Shown here in pieces: positions 55,010 to 64,000 of a stretch of DNA of 64,000 bases. The notes below the pieces were generated by a model. It saw only the letters and a list, made by a program, of their open reading frames with translations. It was not told the DNA's origin and did no database searches. The position numbers were made by a program, and so were the translations under genes. Source of the DNA: Parasponia andersonii (taxonomy: Eukaryota > Streptophyta > Magnoliopsida > Rosales > Cannabaceae); the NCBI GenBank assembly GCA_002914805.1, contig JXTB01000005.1, positions 2,392,586 to 2,456,585 of the forward strand, read 5' to 3'. Each line of letters starts with the position of its first letter. Within the stretch, counting starts at the first letter, position 1.

Positions 55010-55696
55010 CTAGTCCCCCCTGATGTCAATTGTGTACGTGCCGTCCTTTGACTGACATCTTAAAACTTGATAGAGGGTGGAAGCGACCCCATGCATGGCA
55101 TGGATCCATCCTCTTCCCATGATGACATTGAAGGAAGACTGGCAGTCAACGACGATGAAATCCACGTCCACGCATCTTTCGGCTGCGCAGACGTTGAGGG
55201 TAATGATGCCTAAAGTGCAAACCCTGGTGCTATCAAAAGCGAAGAGCGGTTGGGAGGTTGGCCTAAGTGCGTTCCTATTCAGACCCATATTGTCGAACGT
55301 GTTGAGGAATAAGATATCGATACTGCTCCCACCATCGACCAAGACCCGCCCAACCAACGCGGAGCCGATCTGCAGCTTGATCACCAGGGGATCGTCGTGA
55401 GGCTGGCACACCGTGGTTAGGTCTTGCTGAGTAAAAATGATGGGGGCGGCGTTTGTGCGGTCTTATCCTGACATTACGTTGTTGACAGAGTGGCCCATCC
55501 CTTTCAAGCGCTTCGCCCTGCCCTCGGCTCTTTTGAGGCACTTCTGATTTTCTTCTTGATCGTGGGTCAGCTCAGGCCTGCCCATGATGGTCGGCACTAT
55601 CCTGAGGGTCTGCTCTCCCGACCCCGAAGCTTGGACCTGCTTCCCTTTCTCAGTCCTGGCAGCGTCTTGCCGTGGCTGGGCTTCGTCGGTTTTCAC
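55010..55696 (-). pseudogene. Protease region of the second Tat element
   Basis: After gag the frame reads RIVPTIMGRPELTHDQEENQ. A TGA near 55463 interrupts, then AAPIIFTQQDLTTVCQPHDD and the active-site segment GRVLVDGGSSIDILFLNTFD, closing with VDFIVVDCQSSFNVIMGRGW. The catalytic triplet is D-G-G, a form I recall from other Tat proteases, in place of D-T-G. Confidence 0.88.
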
Positions 55697-55699
55697 ATA

Positions 55700-57137
55700 C
55701 TACCCAAGCTTGCCAGCGTGGACCGCCAACATGACCTGGGCATAGAGATTGCGGCAGTGAACCGTGCCGTGCCCGAAGTCCTTGTGGAATTGGCAGTATC
55801 TGCTCCTATTCTTCATATGCTCTGGGATGCCGGATTTGGGCGGGTCCTTGAAAATGCCCCTGTCCCTATTCTGGAGGTATATCACGTCGATGGGCGTGTT
55901 AAGTTCGTACTTGGGTAGAGGATCACGGGTTGTCTTCCTCCTCTTGCCTCCCTCCAAACCGTCTTGCGCCAGGACTTCTTGCTTCGGGGTCGTCCCTTGT
56001 CTTGGTGGGGGCCTCTTCATCCCTTGTGGGGCCGGGGGTTGTATTGGTGTTGTCGTTACTGCGGTAGAGGTCTTAGGTGCTTTCTGGCGGCTTTCCAGTA
56101 CCCTGAATACCCCTTCCGACTTGGCCTGGACGTCCGCCATGTCGTATGGTAAGTTTAGAAGGAGGTGGTCCGCTAGCATTGATCCTTGCTGCAGGCTTCG
56201 GACGAACGAGCCTGCGGCTTGGACCGAGTCTGCATTATGGACCAGCGACATGACTTCGAGGAAATGCGAGAGGTACTCCTGCGGGGATTCATCCGCGGCC
56301 TGTTCCAAACGGTCCAGGTCTCGCATGGTTTTTTGCTGTTTTCGGACACCCACGTACTGCCTCAGGAAAAGCCTACAGAAGTCCTCGAACCCATTTATGG
56401 ACTTTTCTGGGAGCTGCCTGAACCATAGCAGGGCTGGTCCTGCGAGGGTCGTAGAGAAAACTTTGCAAGTTATAGCCTCGTCCCTGGTCTCTAAAGCCAT
56501 CTTCTGCTGGAAGTGGTATATGTGGTCGAGGGGGTCAGTTTTCCCTTCGAACGGCCTGAAGGTCGGGGTCGTGAAGTCTCTTGGCCTTGGTTCCATCTGG
56601 ATCCAGTCAGCGAAGGCCGTCCGGTTGATGCCTCGCACGGTTTGTTCTGCCAGATCGTCGGGGGTCTGACTATGATGGTTGCCGAGTCTTTTTCCCAACT
56701 CTGCCATCATTTCCTGCTTCCAGTCAGGGGGCGTACCTCCAGGGCTCTCATGGTGTCTTCCGCCCACCCCCCCTGGTTTGGAAAGGTCTTGACTGGCTTT
56801 GCCTTCCCCCCTGCATTCGTGACCTGGACGGGGCGGGAGCCTCTCCCCGCGGTTGGCTTCCGAACTCCTGCTGGACTTCTTCGTCGAAATCTTCCCTCCA
56901 TTGGATCCTATCTTCACTGGCCAGCAGATCCTCGAGGCGAGCATTATCTCTGCGTACCTCTGCGACCTTGTCCCTCAGACCCAGGACGGCCTCGTGGGCC
57001 CTCTCTGCCTTTCTGTTTGTTTCCGCCAGGGCGGCAAGCACCTGATCCAGCTTCTGTCCCAGATCTGGTCATTCCTCTCGGGAGCTTCCTTCGGCATCAG
57101 GACGGGTGCTCCTGGTTGTCATTCTTGAAGGTGCCAT
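55700..57137 (-). pseudogene. gag of the second Tat element
   Basis: Start is ATG at 57137 (MAPSRMTTRSTRPDAEGSSR), with a TGA at codon 23 (57071-57069). That frame continues as a coiled coil (LAETNRKAERAHEAVLGLRD) to about 56770. A shift in a G-run there passes to the frame that holds the capsid (FEGKTDPLDHIYHFQQKMAL, TLAGPALLWFRQLPEKSING, YLSHFLEVMSLVHNADSVQA). A zinc-knuckle-like CQFHKDFGHGTVHCRNL lies near residue 390 of the second frame. Confidence 0.9.
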
Positions 57138-57219
57138 CAGATGTTGTACAGCTTTTTTTTGTTCGAGGAGGGCGCGGTTGCGAGTTTCTCACTCTCTTTT
57201 CCACGCTCAACCTGGTTTC

Positions 57220-57237
57220 CCACAGACGGCGCTAAAC
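57220..57237 (-). other. Primer-binding site of the second Tat element
   Basis: On the minus strand the LTR end CCGCTCCAACA is followed by GTTTAGCGCCGTCTGTGGGA, the usual position and type for Tat elements. Confidence 0.75.
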
Positions 57238-58106
57238 TGTTGGAGCGGTTTCTCACCAGTCGTCCACGTGTCTCCTATTACTGACGCTGGATTCTCCAAC
57301 TGTTCACGTATCCTTGCTGTCTCAAAGCTCTCTGAACTCCAAGCAAGATCGGAGAGGCAGGGGTGGCTACCTACAAAGACTCTACGATGCTTAAGTCAGT
57401 GGTTTATCTTTGTATTTAGTAGCAAGGAAAAATATTTCAGTATGAATATCTATGTCTTTTTTCTATGGATCTCTCTCTCTGTTTTCTTGTTGCTCACAGA
57501 CTGTTTTTTGTATATAAGTTTTTGTGCGAACATGCCCCCTTTGGGAACGCATGGCTTCAATATATGTAGTCCTGAGACAGTGAATAGCATGGTTCTCTAT
57601 CTCAGGAAAAATTATGAGTACCTTTCACCTCAAGATCTTTTTTAACCGTGATGGGCCGAGATTTCTGTGACCTCTTCTGTGCTACCGTGGCCTGATTTTC
57701 GCCGCCTCCTACGGCTTCAATCTGTCAGGAGCAAGATTTGGGCAAATCGCCGTTCTGTCAGGACAGCTTGTCCCTGCGCACGCACCTACCCAGAAACGCA
57801 TTAAATGCTCTGTCCGGGTCTGGAGCCGGGGGGCTGCTTTCAATTGTACCCAGTCTGAAGACCCTTGGGTCTTCTGACCCCTACAACTGTTGAGGTAAGG
57901 GTCGCTGTTCCTAGACAGCAGACCCTCGGGGCCTCAGACCGCCAGCTGTCGTGGTTGGAGTCTGACTGATTGGACTGTCTGGGATCAGTTATGGGGACCC
58001 TGGGGCTTCTGACCCCTACGTTCGGAAGACCCAAAGGCCGATGACGATATCACGTGCGATCTGTGTGACCCTTCTCGTAGTACAAGGTTCAGGAACAGGC
58101 CCCACG
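57238..58106 (-). repeat. 5' LTR of the second Tat element
   Basis: This 869-bp LTR starts TGTTGGAGCGGTTTCTCACC and ends GGCCCCACG (expected CACA). It is full length, unlike its partner at 46203-46688. It is followed by the CTTAG target duplicate. Confidence 0.95.
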
Positions 58107-58111
58107 CTTAG

Positions 58112-60770
58112 AGTTTTCATACACTCTACCCTAGTTGTATTATTTCTCTTTCATATTATAACTCTACTTTATGTTTATAATTTTTGTGACGGTGTTCTTC
58201 ACTATCAATATTGCTTGATGAGCGCTGGATTTTGTTCTATGCCATAAACATATATGTATTTGTATATCAGAGCGCTGGATCTTATTCTATACCATACAAA
58301 TGTATATATATCACTATATATACACATATACACCTTAATGTTGGATTTTATTCTACGCTTTGTATATATATGTATAAAATTTTATGTACTCGATGATTTG
58401 ATCTCGATCAAGTAAATACATATGTTGATAGCACAAGAATACCACCAAAACATTTTCTATAAGCAAAACCTCATACAACGATGATAAAATTATTTGACAC
58501 GTTATTTCACAATCGCCCACGTGTTTATCAGACTTGTTATTAGTTGACAATTAATGCGCTGACTAATATGTGTACTATTATGTTCTGCCCGAACCCTGAA
58601 ACATTGTTAATTGCATAATTATGGACGTATTGTTAGTTGGTACAAATTATTTATGGCATAATTATGGACTAGTACTGTAGATATTTATTTTTCGTACAAA
58701 CTAAAGTGGTGTTAAGTATCCGAATATGCGAGGGTAGTAATACGCGTCGAGTCGTATTTAACCTAATTAAATCGTGTTGTTAATAGATTAACGTACGTGT
58801 CACCTGTTTTTATTAAACGATGTGCAGATTGATGGGTCAAAACGTATATAAATAATATAATTATTAGTTTACTCGATTTTTTTAATTAAGTTTTACTATA
58901 ATAAGAGAAACTAGTTCATTAGCTCTAAGTTTTTATTTTATCTATAAGAAATTCATGAAAAATTATTTTTTTGAAAATAATTATTTAATATAATTTATTA
59001 AAAAATTACTTAATCATATCAATTCGAGTCAACTTCGTGTCAAGAAAGTTCAACTAATCGTGCGGGTTTCGAGTCGTGTTATCGTGTCATGACCTATATT
59101 GCTACCCTTATATATATACGATATTATATTAGAGTATTTATGTGTAGGGCTTCACGATGAAAAAAAAAAAAAAAAGAACTCTTTCATAAATATTATCAAA
59201 ATTAATCTCCAATTTCGTATTACACATCTAAAATTATTTAGATTACTAGATATTGTATTTTCTAACAAACTCTAAAATATATTATTCTTTAACAAATCTC
59301 GAACTACTTCTGTCACTATTATCATCTGCAACATCCTGTCACCACCACCTATCTCAATCCTAACTCCAGAAGATCTACAACATCCTGCCACCACCGCTAT
59401 CTCAATCCTAACTCTAGTCACACTTTTGTTTGATAGGGGTCAAGTTTTTTTACCACCAATCCTGATTATTTTGACTATTTTTTGACCGGCGGTTGAATAT
59501 TTTAAACCCTAATAGAAAATTTTCCAATATCGATCACTAGTAAAAAAATTTCGACGATAGTTGAACATGATCAACTGCATTCCTTGACTATGTTTCACTT
59601 TGCCTTTTTCGACTAGGGTCAAGTTGGCGACAATTTTGGAATTCTAAATTTTTTATTAAATAAAAGTTTTAATTTTATAAATAATTTATCATTTATCATT
59701 TTTTCATCATATACCTTTAAAAAGAGTGTTAAAATTGACAATGACCTTACTAAAAAATAAAGTAACAAGAATTTGATCTACATATAAGGCAGGAAATAAA
59801 ATGGAAGAAAATTAAAGAACTCTTGCACGTTATTGAATCATGTTGACGAAATAACTAATTAAGAAAAGAAATAGTATGTCCCTCTCGCTTAATACCATCA
59901 AAGACAGAGTAGAAATACATACAAATGCCTGCAATGCCAGATTGAGACTAGAGATTCCCACCGTGCATATTATAGTGTAGTGAATTGTGAGGGGAATGAA
60001 GCCTGGTCCGAGAAGATCACCAAAATATTAAATACATTTATTCATTCTTTTATCGAGAAAACAATAAGAAATCTATCAATATCGTTCATGCATCTCAAGC
60101 CGGACGACATTCTCCACACCTTCACTTTTTCCTGTCCTCTCTTTCTATTATTGTATAAGACGGATAAAGACACTTTCCGGGAAAAAGAGCTGCATATATG
60201 AGAGAAAGTTTTCCGGGAAAGTTCAAGCGAAACTAGAGAATTTATCAAGTTTGCACATTAAGGAAAGTGGAAAACCCCACCGGGTTTTACAGTGGAAGGA
60301 ATTTTCTTGATTGTTGATTGCCCTTTTTGATTTGGTTCTCTCACCGATGTATATGGGCTATATGCGCATAAATTGAAGTTGGTGTCTGTGGCTCTCTTTG
60401 TCGTCAAGGCTTGCCAACATTGAACCATGTATTTTCTCTTGTAAAACGAAAATTAGACATGATATCTATTTTTATATTTTCAAATCTAAGTACGACACAA
60501 TATATCTATCATGTACTGTTTTATATAATTATTTTATGTGACATGATTATATTGTCATTCATTACATGACATTACATAAATCGGCGAGTTTTATTTTTCC
60601 AAGAAAAAATGAGAAGTCCATTTTTCAGTTTAAGATAAATAAAGAGATCATTTTTGCTAAAACAATTATATATTCGTAAAACCTGGTATACCTTCATTTT
60701 TATATTTTCTGTTATATTTACAGTTATGGGATAGATTCCTTGGACTATCAAAGAGTCTGTACAGTCAAAT
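58112..60770. other. AT-rich spacer with small repeats
   Basis: No gene is seen. Three diverged units of about 50-75 bp with GCGCTGGATYTTRTTCTA or ATGTTGGATTTTATTCTACG lie at about 58220-58380. A hAT-like MITE lies at 58732-59107. CATCCTGYCACCACC is repeated at 59333 and 59370. A block at 59450-59640 resembles, inverted, the repeats at 36.9-37.4 kb. The 73-codon ORF at 59980-60201 is not recognised. Confidence 0.5.
58732..59107. mobile_element. Second hAT-like MITE of the same family, 376 bp
   Basis: The ends GGGTAGTAATACGCGTCGAG and, on the other strand, GGGTAGCAATATAGGTCATG share the GGGTAGYAAT terminus with the element at 1485-2163. The subterminal CGTGTTATCGTGTCATGACC resembles that element's reversed end. 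No convincing 8-bp target duplication is visible. It is internally AT-rich with no ORF. Confidence 0.5.
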
Positions 60771-61253
60771 TGTTAAAGAACATAGATATTCAAAAATAGT
60801 AGCGAGCCATATTTTTTGATAATAAAATATAAGAATATGTGATTTTTTGTTCTTACCATCCAAATTTATTTTTATTAACAATGGGTAGCCATTGTAGGCT
60901 ATCATCTAAAAGAGAAAGATTTTAATCTATAAATAAACTCATTTATAACTCCATTTTGTATCCTAATAAAAAAAGAAAAAAAATCTCAATATAGAGAGAT
61001 AAAGAAAGAGCTTCAACTAAGGAGTTCTTGAGAGAATTTTTGTGAGAAAAATCTTTGGGTGTAATTTGGATCAGGGTTGGGAGTTGTGAATGTTATAAAT
61101 ATTGTGTAAATTTTTCTTCCTATAGTGAAAGATCTATAATAGTCCCGTGGACATAGCCAAATTGGTGAACCGTATAAATTGAATATTTTTATTTCGCTTT
61201 ATTTATTACTTTTGTAATTTTGTGTGTCTACTAATAAAGTTATTTCCCTAACA
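60771..61253 (+). repeat. 5' LTR of the plus-strand copia element
   Basis: This 483-bp LTR has matching inverted ends TGTTA...TAACA (TGTTAAAGAACATAG at the left, TTTCCCTAACA at the right). TATA-like TCTATAAATAAACTC lies at about 60935. The left end is inferred from the TG and the inverted ends, because the other LTR is outside the window. Confidence 0.8.
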
Positions 61254-61254
61254 A

Positions 61255-61270
61255 TTGGTACCAAAGCATC
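61255..61270 (+). other. Primer-binding site of the plus-strand copia element
   Basis: TTGGTACCAAAGCATC follows the LTR after one base. It is a mutated form of the TGGTATCAGAGC primer site complementary to initiator methionine tRNA. Confidence 0.75.
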
Positions 61271-61365
61271 AGGTCGAGTACTGTTCATATGCACGGTACT
61301 ATTCACATACACGGTATTGCTCATGTATACGAAAAGTCAATAGTAAGAAGTGATAGCTGGAGAAG

Positions 61366-62095
61366 ATGGATCAAGACTCAGTATCAACAAATTCGATAGT
61401 TCAGATTTCTCATTCTAGAGATTGCAGATTAGAGATTATCTATATAACAAGAAATTATATCAGCCTCTATAAGGATAAAACTAGAGAAAATAAAGGCGAT
61501 GAGTGAAAAGTCCTTGATCGATAGGTGTTAGGCATAATCTAATTGACGTTAACGAGAAATCTTGCTCACAATGTGGCAGAGGCGAAAACCACAACGAAGA
61601 TGATGAGCATCCTGTTAGATATATATGAGAAACTATCAGCAAATAACAAAGTTCATTTGATGAAGAAATTTTTTAATTCAAAGGTAGGAGAAAGTGTGTC
61701 AGTAGCAGCACACATCAAAGAATTCAATACGATCGTCTCACAATTGATGTCTATTGAAATTAATTTTGATGATGAGATTCGTGCTCTCATTTTTTTGGCC
61801 TCTTTACTGAATAGTTGGGAACCTAATATAGCAATGATTGTAATTCTGTTGGCAAAGGGAAGTTGCAGTTCAATGATGTTAGAGATTGAGTTCTCACAGA
61901 GGAAGGGCAAAGGGTAGATTTCGGTGAAGGAACATCATTGAGTTCTATCCTAAATCTCGAGTACAGGTGCAGAAACAATAAGAGGAATTCTAACCGAGGT
62001 CACTGTAAGTCTAAATCAAGGAATGGTAGAGACAAGTCCAGACCAATAAGGACTAGCCACTTAAAGAAGAACTGTTAAGTACTATAGAAAGAAGA
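61366..62095 (+). pseudogene. gag of the plus-strand copia element
   Basis: ATG at 61366 opens MDQDSVSTNSIVQ, the common start of this copia gag class, then the frame breaks. The capsid continues at 61543-61917: LTRNLAHNVAEAKTTTKMMS, ANNKVHLMKKFFNSKVGESV, FNTIVSQLMSIEINFDDEIR. Near 62060 the zinc knuckle keeps only its end (SHLKKNC); the first two Cys are missing, so a short deletion removed half of it. Confidence 0.85.
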
Positions 62096-62159
62096 CAACT
62101 CACATAATACCAATGTTATGACTGAGGCGGTACAAGAGGCTCTACTATTGTCTGTTAAG

Positions 62160-63230
62160 AGTCCAACTAATTCTTGAGCTTTAGACTTAGGAGCCTCATT
62201 TTATAACACTGCGCACTGAGAGATTATCGAGAATTATGTTTCTAGTAATTTCGGTAAGGTACATCTGGCCGATAAAGAACCATTGGAAATTGGTTGTATG
62301 GGTAATAATTGTTTAAAGATGTCAAATGGATTGGTATGGAAAATCCAAAAAGTAAGGCATGTACCAAGCTTGATGAGGAATCTTATCTCAATGAGACAAC
62401 TTGATGATGACGGATATAATGTAACCTTTTCTAATGGCTCGTGGAAATTCAACAAATGAGCCATGGTTGTTGCATGAGGAAATAAAATTGAGACTTTTTA
62501 TATGACTTCTAGTTGTAAAGATACACTAACAGCTGTAGATGACAGTGTCATATTCCAGTCTATGGTACTGTAGGCTTAGGCATATGAGCGAGAAAGGAAT
62601 GAAGGACATGTTGTCAAAAGGAAAGCTACTGGAGCTGAAGTCAGTTGAGCATAGTCTCTGTAAAAGCTGTACCTTTGGCAAACAGAAAAGAGTGAGCTTT
62701 TCAAAAGGCAAAAGAGAATCGTATGTGACAAAATTAGAGTGGGTCTATACAGATACATGGGGACCATTCCCTGTGACATCTCTTGAAGGCTCAAGATATT
62801 ATGTCACTTTTATTGACGATTCGAGTAGAAAGGTATAGGTTTATTTTTTGAAAAATAAATTTGATATCTGCAATACCTTTAAGAAGTGGAGAGCCATAGT
62901 GGAAAATGAGACCAATTTGAAAGTAAAGTGTTTGCAGTCTGATCATGGAGGATAATATGAAGATGATGAGTTCAAGAGATATTATGCACTCAATGGGAAC
63001 AAGATGGAGGAAACCATTCCTAGAAAACCATAACAGAATGGTATAGCTAAAAGGATGAATAAGACCCTAAATGAAGGAGCATAGGATTATATGTTAGATT
63101 ACTGAAAATTTTCTGAGTTGAAGCAGTTAACTATAACATTTCTGATCAATAAAAGACCTTCAACACCTCTTGATTTCAAAATATCAAAAGAGGATTGGAG
63201 CAGTAAAGAGGTAAAACTTTCTTTTTTTGA
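62160..63230 (+). pseudogene. Protease and integrase of the plus-strand copia element
   Basis: The protease site is decayed (ALDLGASFYNTAH at about 62178 in place of D-S/T-G). The rest can be followed (VHLADKEPLEIGCMGNNCLK, VRHVPSLMRNLISMRQLDDD). Integrase: RLRHMSEKGMKDMLSKGKLL, HSLCKSCTFGKQKRVSF, VYTDTWGPFPVTSLEGSRYY and LQSDHGG carry the two catalytic Asp. The third position reads NGIAKRMNKTL (about 63036), with Lys where family members have Glu. Stops at about 62836, 62953 and 63031. Confidence 0.88.
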
Positions 63231-64000
63231 AAGTTTTCGATTATTTATCCTATATTCATATCGACCCTACTACTCGAAGTAAGCTTGATCAAAAATCAAA
63301 AAAGTATTACTTTGTTGGTTATAGTAACAATGAGTTTAGATATCGTTTCTGGGATAATCAAAGTCGGAAGATCATCAGAAGCAAAGATGTTATCTTCAAT
63401 GAAGCAAAGATGTTATCTTCAATGAGGACGTATTGTATTAGAATAGATTGGGCACCAATGCCAATAGTACATGTCCTGAAGTCAAGAAGACTGAGGAAGT
63501 GTCATTGAACGACATCTCAATAGATGAGGTGAAGAATAATGCCTAGGAAAATTAAGAAGTTGTAGCTCCTAAGGCGAATCCACAAACTTCTGTAATTAAA
63601 CTCAAGAGATCCTCCAAAAATACTCAACAGCCATAAAGATATTCTCATGCAATGCATTATATTTTATTGACTGATAGAGGAGAGCTAGAGACTAATGAAG
63701 AAGCTATGCAAGATGATGAGTCAATCAAGTGATAGTTAGCCATGAAAGATGAGATGGATTCATTGTCGTCCAATCAAACATGGAAATTAGCTGAACTACC
63801 AGAAGGAAATAAGGCACTGCACAATAAATAAATCTATTGAATAAAGGAAAAGCATGACGGTAGCAAACGATACAAGGTACGACTTATTGTAAAAAAATTT
63901 CAGTAGAAAGAAGGCATTGACTACACCGAGATTTTTTCTCCAATGGTCAAACTAATCACAATCAGAACAGTACTCGGGTTGGTGGCTAAGGAATACATAT
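63231..64000 (+). pseudogene. Integrase C-terminus and reverse transcriptase start of the plus-strand copia element
   Basis: From 63227 the frame reads KVFDYLSYIHIDPTTRSKLD, KYYFVGYSNNEFRYRFWDNQ and RKIIRSKDVIFNE. A 23-bp unit is then duplicated at 63381-63426 (GCAAAGATGTTATCTTCAAT in each). RT begins near 63740 (MKDEMDSLSSNQTWKLAELP, GSKRYKVRLIVKKFQ, GIDYTEIFSPMVKLITIRTV) and runs off the window. Confidence 0.88.

Larger units (their letters stand above)
46203..58106 (-). mobile_element. Ty3/gypsy retrotransposon, Tat lineage (second copy), minus strand
   Basis: An 11.9-kb element bounded by perfect 5-bp target duplications CTTAG (46198-46202 and 58107-58111). On the minus strand the order is LTR (57238-58106), primer-binding site, gag, protease, RT, RNase H, second RNase H, integrase, a region holding a gap and a plus-strand (antisense) gene, polypurine tract, LTR (46203-46688). 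The LTRs differ by roughly 5% by eye, so it is the youngest complete insertion here. Only a handful of stops and one clear frameshift interrupt gag-pol. The element is visibly richer in G and C than the DNA around it. Confidence 0.96.
60771..64000 (+). mobile_element. Ty1/copia retrotransposon, plus strand, cut by the window edge
   Basis: The 5' LTR, primer-binding site, gag, protease, integrase and the start of RT lie in copia order on the plus strand. The element continues past 64000. All coding parts are broken by stops and small indels. Its LTR and gag differ clearly from the copia element at 14-32 kb, so it is another family. Confidence 0.92.

Noticed and set aside
55764..56669. 301-codon plus-strand ORF over the second Tat gag
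   Set aside because: It is the reverse shadow of gag, which has clear capsid motifs on the minus strand; the GC-rich composition keeps the other strand open.

Overview
This is nuclear DNA of a flowering plant, most likely a eudicot. The evidence is three spliced or plant-type host genes (a U-box E3 ligase tail, a BAP31-like ER protein and D-cysteine desulfhydrase), long AT-rich intergenic DNA, and four kinds of plant LTR retrotransposon with MITE-like and Mutator-like elements between them. The species cannot be named from the sequence. Three stretches of N (35826, 46395, 50828-51283) mark assembly gaps.

Host genes. Positions 1-269 (+) hold the last 88 codons of a U-box/ARM ubiquitin ligase. 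Positions 10031-12854 (-) hold a complete four-exon BAP31-like gene of 129 codons. Positions 38625-43667 (-) hold a complete ten-exon D-cysteine desulfhydrase gene of 409 codons. For both complete genes every exon joins in frame at GT-AG introns, and both look functional.

Mobile DNA. 0.5-3.3 kb: a diverged direct duplication, a hAT-like MITE and a small TA-flanked MITE. 3.9-8.5 kb: a decayed, truncated Ty3/gypsy relic of chromovirus (Tekay/Del) type. 14.4-32.3 kb: an old Ty1/copia element on the minus strand (TSD TTCCA), whose 5' LTR is split by a younger Ty3/gypsy Tat-lineage element on the plus strand (20981-32213, TSD AAGTC/AAGTT). 32.8-34.95 kb: a Mutator-like element with long terminal inverted repeats, a transposase N-terminal remnant and TTCGA-rich internal repeats. 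46.2-58.1 kb: a second, GC-richer Tat element on the minus strand (TSD CTTAG). 60.8 kb to the end: a copia element on the plus strand, cut by the window edge.

The most interesting structure is shared by the two Tat elements. Between integrase and 3' LTR each carries a gene on the strand opposite to gag-pol. In the second element this antisense gene can be assembled from four exons (2805 nt, 935 codons, all GT-AG junctions in frame), interrupted only by two point stop codons. It encodes an N-terminal domain like that named 'putative gypsy-type transposon' (Transposase_28) followed by a long coiled coil. The first Tat element has a shorter relative with the same layout. Extra antisense ORFs are known from Tat/Retand elements, but the intron structure and the second polypurine-tract-like site upstream of the block in the first element deserve a check. 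Most stop codons in both elements look like C-to-T changes in CGA, CAA or CAG codons, as expected from deamination of methylated cytosine.

All divergence figures are estimates by eye. No alignment or database search was run.
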